A stretch of DNA of 64,000 nucleotides from Strix aluco. Its lineage: Eukaryota > Chordata > Aves > Strigiformes > Strigidae. The notes under the pieces were generated by a model that worked only from the letters and a program-made list of their open reading frames with translations, was not told where the DNA came from and made no database searches. Positions 12,111 to 27,000 of this stretch are shown here, one piece after another (within the stretch, counting starts at the first letter, position 1; each line of letters opens with the position of its first letter). The translations under genes and the position numbers were made by a program. The stretch is taken from positions 72,453,429-72,517,428 of the forward strand of contig NC_133931.1 in the NCBI RefSeq assembly GCF_031877795.1. Direction: 5' to 3'.

Positions 12111-15100
12111 ATCACTCCTGAGATTTTATACTATTAACACAATTAATTTCAGGTTTGGTTTTGGTAAATCTAGGGCAAAAAGGATCAGCAAGGAGCATAC
12201 TGATTTCTATTGGGAAACACTGTTCTGTACATATGTTAATAAGTGCACAGAAATTAATGTTATGCAGAATATTTTGATAGTAACATAGAAAATATGTCAT
12301 TTTGTACAACTGAAAATTGCAATGAGCTACTGCTGTTTGTTAAAGAACCATTTTTAAAGCAGAAGAATGATTATTACATCCTAACCCCAGGACTGTTAGT
12401 CTCCACAGAAAAAAACGGCTGTCTTATTAAATTCCTAACCTTAACCTTCACTCAGAGATATAAATAGCTGCAAGGGGAAAAGACACCCCATCATACAGGT
12501 ATACGGACCCAACGCTCCCTATAGCTTGTCATCTTGACCTAAACCTTCAACTAAATATTACCGTATTTCCATTAATGGAAAAAATCAGTTGTTTAAAGTA
12601 ATTTGCTACTGACTTTCTAGCTTGATACTGACTTTTTTTAACTAAGTGAGAAGTTTTACCTTCTCCAGGTTGCCTAAGCATTGGGGCTCACCCACACTCA
12701 GCTTCTGCCCTTGCAGAGCTTCAGTGGTGTGGATGTAGCTTGCGCAGGAAGGACTTTTTCCTTCGTGGGTAGATAAACCACCTTCCTGACTGAGATTAAT
12801 TGATTGATCACTTTAAAGAATAATAACAATGATAGTTTATGGCATAGCTATGTCTACACCCATTTTTTCACTCAACTAATCAGCACGTGTGTACTAGCAA
12901 ACCTGTGGAGGGTACACCTGGCTATACGCCCCGTTCACCTCCAGCACGCAAGCAGCCTCTACGTTCAGTGGAGCTATCTCAGGCATCAGGTGGGGTGGGT
13001 GGTCCAGTGCTAGCAGAACCGCAGCCCCAGGGAGGGTGTGTATGTTTTACAGGTAATGCTACCAACTAGTTCCTAGGAAAAAAAAGGTGTTCTCCATTCC
13101 CCCCTGTTCAGTAGTGCAGGGTCATCTAGAAAGTTACCAACAACTGACTGTCAGCTACAAGGTACTCTTCCAACAGGAAAGCTTTTGTGCGTTTTGTATG
13201 GCTGAAGATGTATATTTTTCTGTTACTCTGTACACTGTGTTCTCTTGTTTGTATTAAGATAAAAGATTGCCCTTAATTTGATACTGATTACAATGGCTTT
13301 ATCTCAGCTTAAGCAGTTTGGTTGCATGGAGGCTGGGAAGTGATTGCTGTGAGACTGGGTTTCCTTCAGAATAAGCTTATGCTCTTTTTCTGAAATGAGA
13401 ATTCTTAAGAGCATCGTAGGACTGTGGATTGCAATGTGGAGGTATAAAATGACTTGTCTATTTTATATTTACTGGGACAAGAATTTAGCATTAGGCTCTC
13501 CAGTTAAATCCAACAAACCCAAACCTTTCTGGTTGCCATAAAATGGGGCAAAATAAACAGCACAAGTATTAGGTAGAAACTCAAAATACAAAATGTAATG
13601 AAGTAGCTCGACATGAGCAATGGGCACAAGGAGCCGTAGAAACACACCTGGACTGCAGATTTCAGAGTGCTCAGGTGACTTTGCTGGGTAATCAGATCTG
13701 ACTTGTACACTGTCCACCTTCTCGTTACAGTGCCAGGACACTTCTGTTCCTTATGTTTTAATGTGCTGCTCCATCAATCCAAGGTTATTAAAAATGGATT
13801 AGGAACATTAAATCCCTCTAAAGAAATGAGAAAGGAAAGGAAAATGCAACAGACACAAAAGGCTGCATCTTCCATGTCCTGTTACTCTTTTCTTACCACT
13901 TCCCAGAAGGTACTGGAGGAGGGAGAAGAAGCAGCAGCACATTTTGTCTATGCCCAAGTAAAAGTGAGCATTGTGAAGAACAAATAAAATAAAATCGTAA
14001 TTAGAGGTGCTGTTTTGGAAGAGGAAGGCAAAGTAAGGTTGAGAATGGCACAGCACTGACTCTAGCTGAATCTGGTCTTCTGCCGGCTGTTACACAACCG
14101 TTGTGTGAACTGGTGGCAGTTTCACAAAGTCATTGTCAAAGAAAAACAGAAAAACCAGACCTGAACACACACTTCAGTTGTACTGATTACCATGGAGGGG
14201 ACTTTGGGAACCCTTCAATATGCCTTCAGGTTTGGGGGCAAGTAGATCCAATTGCCCCCATTAGGGCAGTCTGGTCACATAAGCAAAAGCCTTTAGCAAA
14301 ACTGAATGCCTGACTCAGACCAGCCCATCAGATGTTCTGGCTCATAAACAAGCCATTAGTTTATTATTTTAAATGCAACATTTTGCTCCTGTTGTATAAA
14401 AATTCTTCAGCTGAAATAGTCAGAACTGGAAAACAAGAAACATGAACCAAGGTTACTTTACAGTGGCCAAGTCTTTATAGTTGAGGTGTGCCCTGGCATA
14501 GCTGAGAAAGAGCAGAGACTCCTCCCTCCTCAGTTCCCACCAGGAGAAGAGGGGAAGGCTCGCGTGGCTGCTTAGTTCGTGTGGGATGTTTTCCACAGAA
14601 CGACCCCAAGTACGTTGCCTTGTCTTGTTTTAGTGTCTTATCCACTGGCTGCCACCGTTTCCTATTCTGCAATCTAATGGAGCTTTATTAAAACTGTTTT
14701 CTGATATCAGACTAAACTTTTAACTGTGGAATGTCATCAACTTGTTCTTTCTTACTACGTACCTTCTTCAGCCACGCTTAAGCGTCTCAGTTTTCACATC
14801 CTCTAAATAAACACTCCTGCCTCACCTCTGGTTGGGAATTACACTGTTAGGACACCTGTTACTCAAAACTACCATACACAAGACAATGTCAACATGAATA
14901 TATGCTGAGGGGCAGATAGTCTAGATTTGCCCCTAGACTTTAACTTTACAGGTGTTAAAGGATACTCTGCCCGAGGGTATGTCTATATAACAGTGCAGAA
15001 GTATCTGAGCTAGCTTTAATGAGCTTGCATATGTAGTTGTGGCAGCATGAAGCCCAGCACAGGCTATCATTATCATGTACATTGACACGTGTAAAGATAA

Positions 15101-16239
15101 CGCATTTGAACAGCAGCCTTCTGAAGCATGGTCTCCAGAGTTGGTGACAGGAAAGGGTGGCTGAAAGGAATTTGTCTCTTCAACTCTCCTGGGAAAGGGT
15201 TCATCTCACCTAGTGTTAATATGCCCAACTCTCACCTGATGAGAGATCAAAGGAACTGCCTTCCAGAGGTGCCTCTGACTTAAATGTCTACCTTTATACT
15301 GCTTGAAGTTAAGTGAGATGAATCCTGCTCTCCATCCCTCTGGTTAAGTGTACATTGCAAACCCTTGCCGACACGGCTACATCATCCAGGGGTGCTTTGA
15401 AGTATGATTTGTGATCGACGTAGCTCTGCCAGCAAAAGCCTTGCGCGTTAGGTGTAAATATACGATCAGAAACACCCTGTTGCCAGAACAGCTTTTAACC
15501 CTTATGGGGAGAACAGAATGATGAAACCTCCTGCTATAGCCATGCTGGCAAAGCCTACCAGGGGTGGCTCTGGCTTTTAACAGTGCCCCGAGTGATGCTC
15601 TGACCCGGTCAGCAGATCCCAGCTTTCCAGCGTGAAGTCTCTAAGCGGCAGAATGCAATGTTGTCATGTTTGGGTGATTCCAGCAAAATTTATTGGCCAT
15701 TTAAATAGCTATGCAAGGAGTTAAATATTTTCTCATATTGCAGTCTCTTATAGAAGCCAACCAATTGTGCTTTGTTTTTGTGTGGTTCAGCTGTTTTCAC
15801 TATTTTGTTTTAAAAGGAATAACCGGGTTTTCTTCAGAAATGTTGTTTGAGATCCCACATCTCTATCATATCCCACAGTGTGTGCAGATTTTTCACATTT
15901 CAAACATACTTAGACCCTGAAAGTGCAATGTTTGAAAATTAACTCCTCCAAAGTTTCAGTTTGTGGCTTCACAAGTCTCTTGCAACAGGATGCCTACGTG
16001 CCCATTTGAAACAGAGCTGGCAATGCAGTGAAATGTTTCATTGGAGGCAGCATCATGTTTTGTTTGAACTGTTTACAAATATCCTTTGTTTTTCTTTCTT
16101 TTTTTTTTTTTCTGAATACATTTCTGGTTCATTGGCTACAAAAACCTACTCATAATTATGCAATGGAATATTGTTTCTTTCTTTTTTCTTTTTTCTTTTT
16201 TTAATGTCCTGATGTTCAAGGAGTTTGCAATAAATATAC

Positions 16240-16276
16240 TGAGGCTGATCTGTAATTGCATGTAAGATCAGCCTCA
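16240..16276. repeat. 12-bp perfect inverted repeat, 13-nt loop
   Basis: TGAGGCTGATCT (16240-16251) and AGATCAGCCTCA (16265-16276) are exact reverse complements separated by GTAATTGCATGTA. The element can form a 12-bp hairpin. It is shorter than a pre-miRNA stem and has no flanking duplication that I could see. Confidence 0.85.
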
Positions 16277-19200
16277 CAACTGTGTTTTGTAGAGTTAAGT
16301 GCCGTAAAAGAACCTGTAGATGACATGGAGAAGGAGGGAAAGGAGAGAGTAAGTGGAGGAGAAGGCTTCTTTGTCAGCTGCTGCTTGGACTGGTGGGTAG
16401 CAGCTTTGGAGTAAGATTGCTCACCCCATTTTGTTTCATCTGAGTAGCAGCGTGTATCATCAGACAGTGTATGATGGCATTTTGTTGAAAACATGCCTAG
16501 AGAGAAACTTTTACGGCTCAGCTGTTTACCTGTTCCTGTATTCATGCCTGCAATAAATGAGATTAAAAATGTCACAGAGTCTGAGCAATTTGTAGTCAAA
16601 TCAGTCATTTAGGAGGCATGGGGCAGTATGCCAATTAAAGGAAACATTTGGTTGCTGATAAAGTGGTTCCACCTTCATAAAAAAAATACATCCTAAGGAA
16701 AAAACAGGTAATTTCTTCAAAAAGTCCAGAGGGTTTTCTCCAGCTTAAAGTTCCAGACCAGTGTTGTAGGGTGCCCATCATCTATTGGGTCGTTAGTTGG
16801 GGCACGCCTTGGTGAATACCAGAGATGGAAAAACACTGGCAGGATCAAGGTAGAGAAACACAAAACATGGCATGTTGGTGGTCTTTCAGCTGGGGCTTGT
16901 GAAAAGCACTACTGGAGTGGAGGGGTGGGGAGAAATCTTCCATTTCACACAGGGCTGAGACACCCCAAGTTACTAAACTGCTCCATGAAGGAAAATTAAA
17001 AAAAACCCCACCAAACAACAATCAAAGCCTGTTCATTGTAAATATTTGTTGTTTTAACACAATTAAAACATTTCGCTCAGATTTTTGCCCTTGATTTTGC
17101 CGTTCCTTAAATCTCTAATTGAAAAGTTTTTTCAAAATAAAACTTCTCCATTTTCTTTTGTTGAAGGATCTCTAAATCAGGACGGTTTTGATATTAACTT
17201 TCCCTGTACATTTATGAAATAAAATCCCAGTAATGTTCACCCCATTTTCTGAGGTTGCCAAAACTATATTTGGAAGGAATATGATCCCATCCTAATTTCT
17301 CCAACTGGGTATTCATCTATTTTTAATATCTATGCAGGGAAAGCAGGGAGAGCAACAGATCAATGTTCTTCCATCAGTACTCAATTTGTACCAAGAAAAT
17401 TGATTAGCTAGCCAGGAAACCTAGTTAATTAATTCCCCTTAATACATGTCTTTGTTAAAGAGATAGTGTTCTGAGGTGCAGGAGAATGAGAAGCTGTACG
17501 CTAAAAAATTGTCAAAGACTTGTGTAACTTGGCTGCAACTGAGAAGTGTGAGGGCTTCAAAGATGTAAATCTGAACAATTTTTTGGTTTATTATGAGATG
17601 ACTGATCTATGGAACAGGATGCAAAGTCATTGAGATAAATTCTGTTTCTCAGAGGACATGCTTTCTAGAGCAGAAAACAGACTTTGTGTGCAGGCACTAT
17701 TAACTCGGGGCAGGGGGGAAAGATGAGGCAATAGTTACCAGACTGGCTGTGTTGCAGAAATCCTGCTGCAGCAGTGGGGTGGGAAGGTGCCCATACAGGT
17801 GCAGACACAGGTGGTGGAACAAACCCCAGCCCTCCTGAAAGGCGATGGCCATACTCTCACCAACCGCACTGAAGGCTTTGGGGCTGGCTAGCACTGGGAT
17901 CCCCGTGCCCAAGTGCAGCTTGCCCTAAAGGGCAACCCTACAGCAAGCCCAGTGCCACAGCTGGCTGTCACGAGGCCTGCCACAGGAGATGCCAGGGAAT
18001 AAGGGAAGTAAAAGATCAACCTCTGCCCTCCCCCAGCCACCCCACAGCAAGTTCATGGGACCATTCCCAGCTCCTGGTGTCAGATGAGGAGAGCGGGCTT
18101 GCCCTTTTTGTAAGAAGCTGGGCATGGGATCAGCTTAGCTGTGGCATCAGATGTGTTTGACAACCCTGACCATTGCAGCTATGTCTTGTGTGCTGCCAGT
18201 AGCACATATGGTACTTAAGGTGCCTTCTTGCCAGGCTTTAGGGTCTGCAGTGGTCAGGGGAGAAGGGAGGAAAACAACCCACACCATTACCTGCAGGGCA
18301 GCCTGATAGCAAAGCAGTGCCTAAAACAATGTTTGTCTTTTCAGTTTATTTTAAAACTATGTATATAAAATTGCATAATTACATAGGTAATATACAATTG
18401 ACACTATTTTTTTCAATGCATATTTCTACAGTGTGTGTGGTATATAATGCCAGTGACCACACAGCTCTGCCATCAGAGTATCTGGCACAGCAGTGAGGCA
18501 TAAAAGCCACATGGAACTCCACTGTTTCATGCACTGATTATCCAGCTCTTCAAGCGAAGAGACACTTATCCTTCTGCATCATTCTTCCTCTGCCTTTCAT
18601 TAACAAAGTCTTTTGGAAATCTAAGGAAAACACAGAGCACAAATTCTTTTCTTTAAAGATATTTAGTCAGCGATGCTTAGCATCACAGGGCCCCAGTGAT
18701 GTTAAGAACTCAAGTATCTTTTTTTTTTAAATTATTTGCCTTGTTGCTTTTGAAAACAGCAACAAAAAAATATGATTTCTGTACTACCCGCTTTCCACTC
18801 TGCTCTGGCTGCTGGCTCCTTCTAGCAGTGCCAGGCTTGGCAAGGGCATGAGGTGGCTTGGTGGTAGAGGACAAGGGTTGGTTTTTTTGGGCAGAGGGTG
18901 GACAGCCAACAACCCCCAGCACTTCCTTCCCTCCTGTGGTACACTTCTTGCTGTGGTCAACACAACTGCTGCATCCTTCAAGGTGGGACCTGAGCTGCCT
19001 GGCTGGGAGGTGGGGAGATGTTTGCAGCTCCAGGGTCACCCACGGAGGGTTTGAGGCTGGTGGGGCTGAGAGCTGCGGTGCTTATGTATGTGAGAGGCAC
19101 ACCTAAGAGCTGGGGCTCTGGAGATTTTGGAGGCTGCGTTGCTCCCAGTTTCTGCAGGCATGAGATGCGTGAGGCTCTCGGAAGGGAGGCCAGCGTGAGC

Positions 19201-20773
19201 TGCCCTCTACCTGGGTATGTGAAATTAGGGATTTGATGGCAGGGGAAACACTGTGAAACTGGTCGCTTCTCCCTCCTGCAAAGGAGTTTCATTCCTGTGC
19301 CCTCCACAGCTGACTAAGCCCAATAGGGCCGGGCTTTGCTCAAGGAACAGAGCGAGGGCTGTGGCAGGGCTGTGGTCAGGGCCTTTGGTAGTACTGAAGA
19401 AGACCAGCAGCACCCTCATCACATGGGCTCACAGCTCTTTTGAGGCAACACAGGAATGACAGCCCCCAAGAAGCACCTCTGCCAAGGCTGCTGGCATACG
19501 AAGACAGGGAGGGGGAGTGCTGAAGCTGACTTAGCTTTGCAGCCCAAGAGTGCTCCCGTTTTCCATTTCTGTCCCGACAAGCCAAGGCTCAGTGTGGGTT
19601 TTGGCCAGCTCGACAACTTGCCCTGGTTATCACAAGCCACTGGGAACAGAGGTATCTCTTCAAACCAGCTGGTCCTTAGCCCCTTTGTGTCTCATCATGC
19701 CACCCTGCTAATCCTCCTCCCTCCTCTGCTCAGCACTCACCCACTGACTGGTTCATGGACGCCTCCTTCCTTCACCTCCATGAGCGTGCCTCCTCTCCCA
19801 CACTAACACCTCTGGCTTTGTTCACTTTCCAAATGAAAATCTTTTCCATCTCTGAACCCAGCCCTTGCTTTCCCTGACCCCTCAGTAGGTGCTCCCCCAT
19901 CCACACTTGTCTTCTACCCTTCCCCTGTGTCTCACTCATCTCTTTATCTTCCCTCTCTGTTCCACCTCTGGCCAGCTCTGCCCACGTCACAGTTGCCTCC
20001 CTCTCCCCGGACAGCTCGGCTCACCACCTGCTCATTGCAGCCTTCCCTGGGAGCAGTGTCTGACAGGCATTACAGCACAACAGGTTTTCTTGTCAGCCAG
20101 AAAACCCCCATGAGATGACCTCTCATTAGGGACCGGCTGCCTGGAGGGGGTTTGCCATCAGCCACAGCTGCCGGGGCTCTCCTCAGGTCCAGCCTAAATA
20201 TCTGTGGGTGCAGCACCCGGTCTCGGCGATGCTCCTGCCTATTCCAGGACACCAGGGCAGGAAGGGCATGGAGGGGTATTTTTAAAGAGGGGGATTAGCA
20301 TTTGCTCTACCATTAAAATGAGTGATTTTGCTCTCACATTTTGAAGGGTTAGGCTCCATTTTAACAAGGCATTAGTGAAGGCACCCTGAAGAAACATGGC
20401 CAAAGATACCCTTGCCTTCCTCCTTTCCTTCTTTCTTCTTGCTTCAAGTAGCATGTTTCAGCAACGTCCCCCTCGTCTGCATACTCCTACAGGGTGACTA
20501 TGGACATCCCTTTAGTCCCCGGCACATAAGTGAGGTCTTCAGCTATGCTGCTCCAAACAGCTATTGCTGTGGCAAACTTTGAACCACTGGAAAGAGATGG
20601 GGGACAGGGTGGAAGAGGGAGAGGTCTCATCTCTTCATAAACCCAAACTGCCAACTCATTAATCCCCTTCAGGTGCACTAATGTAAATACTTTCTTCCCA
20701 AAGCAACACAGCTGGAAGTAAGCTTGCTGCATATTATGTGGTAATAAATCATGAGGGCAGCCCAAGCTGGATG

Positions 20774-20833
20774 CTTTTCTTCTTTCTTTTTCCCTTCTTT
20801 TTTTTTCTTTTTTTTTTTTTTTTTCCTTTTTTA
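20774..20833. repeat. Polypyrimidine (T/C-rich) tract
   Basis: About 60 bases are almost entirely T and C on the + strand, with T runs up to about 16. It resembles a decayed homopyrimidine microsatellite. Confidence 0.85.
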
Positions 20834-21021
20834 GGTGCACAACCTCTACCTGCCAAACCCAAACTACTGCTTTGGCAATGAAATCAGTAACAAACTTCTG
20901 GGTTTGTCCATTTGGTCTCACAGGAGAAACATACCATTAAGTCTTAGTGAAACTATTTTAATTGGGTTTTTTCCTTTGTATGTGTGTGCACTAAGAAAAA
21001 CAAAATAAAATAAAAACCAGG

Positions 21022-21069
21022 CCTGATAGAGCAGCATCTAACAAACCTGATAGAGCAGCATCTAACAAA
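21022..21069. repeat. Exact 24-bp tandem duplication
   Basis: A 24-bp unit (21022-21045) is repeated without mismatch at 21046-21069. Each copy starts CCTGATAGAGCAGC and ends ATCTAACAAA. The identity of the copies suggests a recent slippage or duplication event. Confidence 0.9.
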
Positions 21070-24000
21070 CCAGATTTGCTAAATACCTTCCTGGAGGGGG
21101 GCAAAAAACAACTTCTGACAGTCAGAAGGATGTTTCCAAGAAATTTGCACTCTTTCTCCACTTGTGGGATTTCCATCTCCCATCCTACCCCCAGCAACAC
21201 AGTCTTGATTCCCTCTCTGTAAAAGCTGCATTAGCGCAGTGACTTGAACCCCTGCACTGGCCAGGCATGTGTCCCATCCACGGTGGGTTGAAACATCTCC
21301 CCACACACGAGCTGTCCCCCTGGCTGCTGCTTCATCACTTGCCCAGCTCAGCAGACTCAAACACTGGGAGGTGCAGATGAGCTGCTGCCTTCGCTGCATC
21401 TGATGGGTCCCATTGTAAGACCCTGGGGAGCTCAGCATGAATTTGGCAGAGAAGAGCGTGCCTTGGTAGGTCTCAGCAGCCTCCTAGCTGTGTGCATTAC
21501 CTATGCATTGAGTGGCAAAATCTCCAGGCTCCATTTTGTAGGGACACCCTGCTCCTGAAAGAAATCTTTCTGCAACATTGAGATGGCTCAGTTGACCTCC
21601 GAGGGCCACCTCTGCCAACCCTGAGCCACTGTCCCCACCAGCCTGTTCACCCCTGTTTGCAGAGCCCTGGCTGCACGACATCTCTGCTTGAACAGAGCTC
21701 TTGCAGGACAGCTTTGCTTGCTTGAAAACCCTTCTAAGGACATTGTGACCAAGACCCAGAGAGTTGCTTTAGGACCTGCAGGACTTGCACCCTGAGGCTG
21801 TGGGCAGCTCAGGGTAGCTCCTCTCTCCCTGAGCAGCTCTCGGGCATCCCATTCTGGTGCTGCTCTCTCCGGTGGGGAGAGCCTGGCACAGCTCTGTGGC
21901 TCCTTTGACAGGTCTAGTCCTAAAGCCCAATTAGTGTTGTTTATGCTCATATTGTCACTGAAATAAAAAAAAAGTGATGCTTCAGTAGGTCAAAGAGTGT
22001 GAAGAGATAATCACAATAAATGCAATATGTTGAGAGATACTACTGTTTAGTTAAAAGTATATGAATTATGCATGTATCTCTTCCACAGGCTGTAACTGTG
22101 TGGGCTCGAGCAGTAACTGAGTACATTCAGCTCTAGCTACCCCATGAAACACATGGCTGCTTAATTTCTCACTCATACACCTAACACCGCAGGCTGAATT
22201 TTCACTAGGAGTAAACAAGAACATATGAGAGGTTTGCTTGATGTTACCTTTGCTTTTCCGCACTCTCGGGCCCCTGACAAGGGACACAAATTTCACACCA
22301 GTGTCCGTCCCCCCCACCTCCCCCAGGAAGATGGAGACTGCCTTTCGGGCAATTTGTACATCAGACTTAAAAACCACACTACTTAGGGGCACAGAGTTGC
22401 TGGGAAGGAAAGCAGTGGGGTGGGCTACCAAGTGGGGTGGCCAACCCATGGGGCTGCGCAAGTGGTACATCCTGCAGTTTTGGGGCATAAAGCCTTATGT
22501 GGGGCCCATGGGCTGGCCGAGAACTGCAGCAGCCTGGCAAGGACGGGACAGGAGGACAGGGCTGGAAAAGGCCCAGCACCGACTCCCCAGAGCACCAAGG
22601 CCAGCACTGCTGCCCCCACCCTAAGGTGCCTAATGTCACCGTCAGACACCTGGGGCTCAGCTCAGCAAACTTACTGCAAGCTATTTCATTAATATGGAAG
22701 AGTGTCTTTTTATAAATGCTTTGCTGTCCTTCGGGGTAAACAGAAAATCTTCCCTGTCAAGGCAGGCAGTTGCTCTCTGCGGCGTTGCCAAGCCCATCCC
22801 AGCAGATTGTGCCCAGGGCTGTGCCATCAATCTTCTGCTAAAGGCTGCTTCCTTCTCACATCTTCATTTACCAAATGTGGCGGAGCAAACTCTCATGAAA
22901 GAAAACAGATCCCATCACTGTTTGTAGAAAATTCAAACTGTCCCTTATGAAATTAAAACAGGAAATGAAGCGACTGGGGGGAGGGGGAGAGAGACTCCTT
23001 TCCCTAATCGCTTAATAGAGGCCCATACATCTCATTAGAACTTGCAATACATCATGCCTTGTTATCGGCCAGATGTGCAAGCTTATGAAATCTGAATCTA
23101 AGTGTTCCTCTCTAGCTAATTTAATGTTGATTTTTTTTCCTCATTTCCATGCCTTACAGAAAAGAGAATGGACAAGAATATTTTTTTTTCATGCTTATAC
23201 AAACTCTGCCTTTTTCTTTTAGGGAAACTTTGGCCTAGGTTCAGCAAGGCACTTAGACATGCCCAGCTTCAGGGTGGGACTGGTCTCCCCGGCCTCCCCA
23301 CAAAATAGCTGGGGTAATTCAAATAGTCACAGTAACAGCACTCGCCTGTGCTGCGTACTGTGCCAAGGCTTTAAATCATGAGATACTCTTACCAGGCACA
23401 TCTGATAAGTTATGCTCATCTGTTTTCCTGCATGCTTTTTTGCTGGTGATGAGAATAATATATAATGAAGGCAAGAAGCTGCAGCCAGCTCTGAGAAAAA
23501 CAGGGGATTTACTTTCCTCTCTGTACCTGGCATGGTCAAGTTTGGATAAATCCTTGGGGCTGAGCCTCGCCTGTTCATCTTGCACTGACTCAGGACATGT
23601 ATGGATCTCATCCGCTACATGAGGGTGGAGGCTACAGGGGTGTGGGGCAGAAGCCCTGGGGAGGAGGGTTAGTTGGGCACCATGTGGAGGCACAAGGAAA
23701 TTAAGGGAAAGGAGTCCGGTGCTGCGACAGGCCTAGGGATGGAGGGTTGTCTGGGGTAACTGGGTGTCTCCAGGGACCAGGAGAAAGAAGAGCCAAAAGT
23801 AGCTAAAGCCTAGAAGGGATTTTTTTTTACTTTGACCTTTTATTAGGGTGTGCTAGAGGGTGTGTGCCCCGTTCTCTGCACTCTGAAGGCAGAGGAGGCT
23901 GCAAAAAGGCAGAGGAGGACTGGAAGCTGCCATGTGAGCTACTTATGAACTGGGGGAGAGGAAGAGAGTTGCACCAGTCTGCATGGGCAGTGGAAAAATT

Positions 24001-27000
24001 TGGTTGCTTTGTAGGTGATTTTTGTATGTTGGTACAAATAGATGAGCCCAGCATGTTGAGTTCACTTGTGGGATCCTTCCTTTTTATTATTTATTAACAC
24101 AGTGCTTTTAAAGTGTGTGTTGGCAAGTGGAAATGGACTTGAGAGACAGGAGAAATACTTCTCCAGGCCTTTTTCTGCTTTGAAAACAACAAAAGATAGC
24201 TTTTGGCTTGCAGAGTTATTCTGCCATACTTGAGTCATTTTTGTGTTCCTGGGTTTCTCTTACTTGTGTGTACATGGCTGCAACAGAAGTAAACTTTAAA
24301 CAATGGGATTTCATCTAAAGCATCCACATGGAAATGGGATCACTTCAAAAAGATGAGCAACGGACATATAAATGTCAACTGGATATTGAACCCAAAGAAG
24401 TGTGAGCTCTCAAAAAGTGAAGAGATGTAGAGAAATCTAAAGAAAATCCTGGTACTGGCATTCCTTCAGTGGAAAGACACAGGGAAAATGCAGCCACCAC
24501 CTCACAACAGCGCAGTTGTGGCCCAGTCTGGAGCAACTGGGCTGCCACCAGAGGAGATGATGTCTAAACAGCTAACCTTGAACAATTCTAGTTTGCCAAC
24601 ACCATGAATTTGTCCTGAAGCTGTGAAAATGTAAAAACTGCAATTACTAACAGCATTTCTATTGGGTAAAATACCAGCAAGGTATAAAGAACAGCATGCT
24701 GGTTCAGCTCTTGTTGTCTGGAGATACCTCAGCTGCAGAGAGCCCAGACGTAGCCCCACCAAGAGGTGCACAAGCAGGGTGCATTGGCATTGAGGTGTTG
24801 GGCATCCTTCCAAAGTCAAAGGCTGGTGATTTAACATGGGATCACTCACAAAACAGGCTGAAACCCACAGTCAGGGCAGCCCTATTGAATGGGCTTTCCT
24901 TGCCTTTGGGCTCTTGAGAGGCAGGGAGAGGCATCACCACTGAAAAACACTCTAAAACAGACAGAAACTGTTGGTAGCGTGGGTAAATGCAGAGGTACCC
25001 ACAGTCTGTGGAGGGGCGAGGACATTACATCCTGGCATAGCTTACTTGGCTGAATGGCTCCAGGGGGATGGAGACCATTGTAAATCCCTTTCCTGTGGGC
25101 ACAAGATAAACCCTGCAGTTGTCAGGCTTGTTCAGGAGCTGAGAGGAATATAGCATTGTCTCCACTCTGAAGAAACCCTGCCATTCAAAACTGAAAGAGC
25201 TCTCGCTTCTCCTGAGAAAGACATGGGGGTTGGCACTAGCAGCCAGGGGAGGTCATACTGCAGCACAACCAGTGTGTTTCTGAAACACTTAAAGAGGGAA
25301 ACCAGTAGAAGAACTGAAACCCTTGGAAACAAAAGGGCAGAATTAGGGTAACTCATAAACACTCATGTCCACACCTGGGAATAAACCTCTACAATACCTA
25401 TGAGGAATAAATAACTGGGTTTATTTGCTTTGGTAGCTTTCCAAACTCACTGGAAAAGGCTTTATCCATAGTCATACCTGTATTGTCTAATCTATGGACT
25501 GCCTTTCTGCCCGAAGGGTTTACCCTCAGCCTGCTCTGCTTTGTACTTCACAGAGGTAGCAGGCGATGGTTCACCAGCATTTTTAAGCTTCACTGAAGTT
25601 TTCTGCACAATGGCTGTATCTCAATCAGGGTAAATACACAAGAGAATAAAGCCCTTTTGTGCGCAGAGCTATCTGCTTCATGTGAAAGCTGGCAGGGTGG
25701 GGCTGCTGACCAATCCTGCTGAAGAGGATTTACAGTTTGCTTTTCTCTAGAGCTACCATGGGCTGTAAATGCAAAGGCAAAGGCAGAAACGCAACAGGAG
25801 AAAAGGCAGTCAGGATACCTCGGGCACAAACAGTGATAACTTCTCCCTTGAGGTCAGGCTCAGAAAAGGAGTTTCAGGGGTCTTTGGGGATGGAAAAGGA
25901 TTTAGAAGAAACTGTCTTCCCATTTGACTTGTACTGTGACCATGGAGACAAGGCTTGGCATACTGGGGGAAGAGAGAGAGAAACCCTGAGAATGTCTGCC
26001 ACTACTTAGTTTAGAAAAGAACACACAACCATAATCTGTAAATGTACCATGTTCTTGTGTGGGCTGGACTTCAAACCTTTCAAAAGATAGGTAAACTTAA
26101 AAAATATCCAGGTGAGTAAAAGTGCATTTCCTGGATTTTACTGCACTGCTCTGAATCGTTGCACAAAATGCAGTGAAAACACCAAGGCCAGGAACAGAGT
26201 TCATGAGAAGGCAGTAAGGTCTTGTTGTAGTTTGAGTAGAGTTTCCTTACTCTGCGAAGGCTGCAGTGCTGCTGGTGGTGGGATTTTTGATTCATTAAAA
26301 TCCATTCTAATTCAAAAGTGGGGATTTGAGGAAAGGTGTTTCCTAATGTTTCCTAATTTGAAGAAAGGTGTTCCAGGCCTCTACTTTTACATTGGTTTGT
26401 GTGCCCAGCCAGATCACAGGCTAGGGGAGAAGGAACAATTGCCAGATGAATCTCATTGCTGTACTGCTAGAGCACATCTCTTACCAAAGAAATGGAGAAA
26501 AGTAAATATGCTTTTTTCGAACTGTCAGAAAAGCTATTCATCCTGTTTTCTTCCATGAAAAAGAAAGTCATGTCCAGAAGTATTCAGTGTCTCTAAGACA
26601 CATACTCAGAGAAAGGAAAGAAATGTGCTAGTGAAATGGTTGTCCCACTGTGACCTGTGACAGTTTCAGGCAGCCTGGAGAACTGGTGAATTAAGCCAAG
26701 GGCATCCTGCAGACGGTCCTGGCCAGCAGACAGAGAAACCTTGGCTGCTTCTACATGCTGGATGATCACTGTCTGCCTTTGTACAGTCTAATTCGAGCAA
26801 GACCAAAAATACAGGCAATGGTAAACTTAAAGGCACCAGCACAAGGTGGAGAAGGAGAGCTACAGCTGGACAGTAGTCAGAGTTCACAGTAGGTGACCAA
26901 GAAGAACGGGCATCTTGGACACACAGACAGGTGAGCTCTTCTCACCAAGCAATATTTTTTTCATCTTTCCTTCTCAATGCTCTTGAAAGGGACTGTAATA

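Noticed and set aside
22066-22488. 140-codon - strand frame with an overlapping + frame
   Set aside because: No family resemblance, and a competing frame lies on the opposite strand, in GC-richer intergenic DNA.
26112-26558. 148-codon + strand open frame
   Set aside because: Single isolated frame with no recognisable family, no supporting promoter or splice sites. Length is possible by chance in 64 kb.
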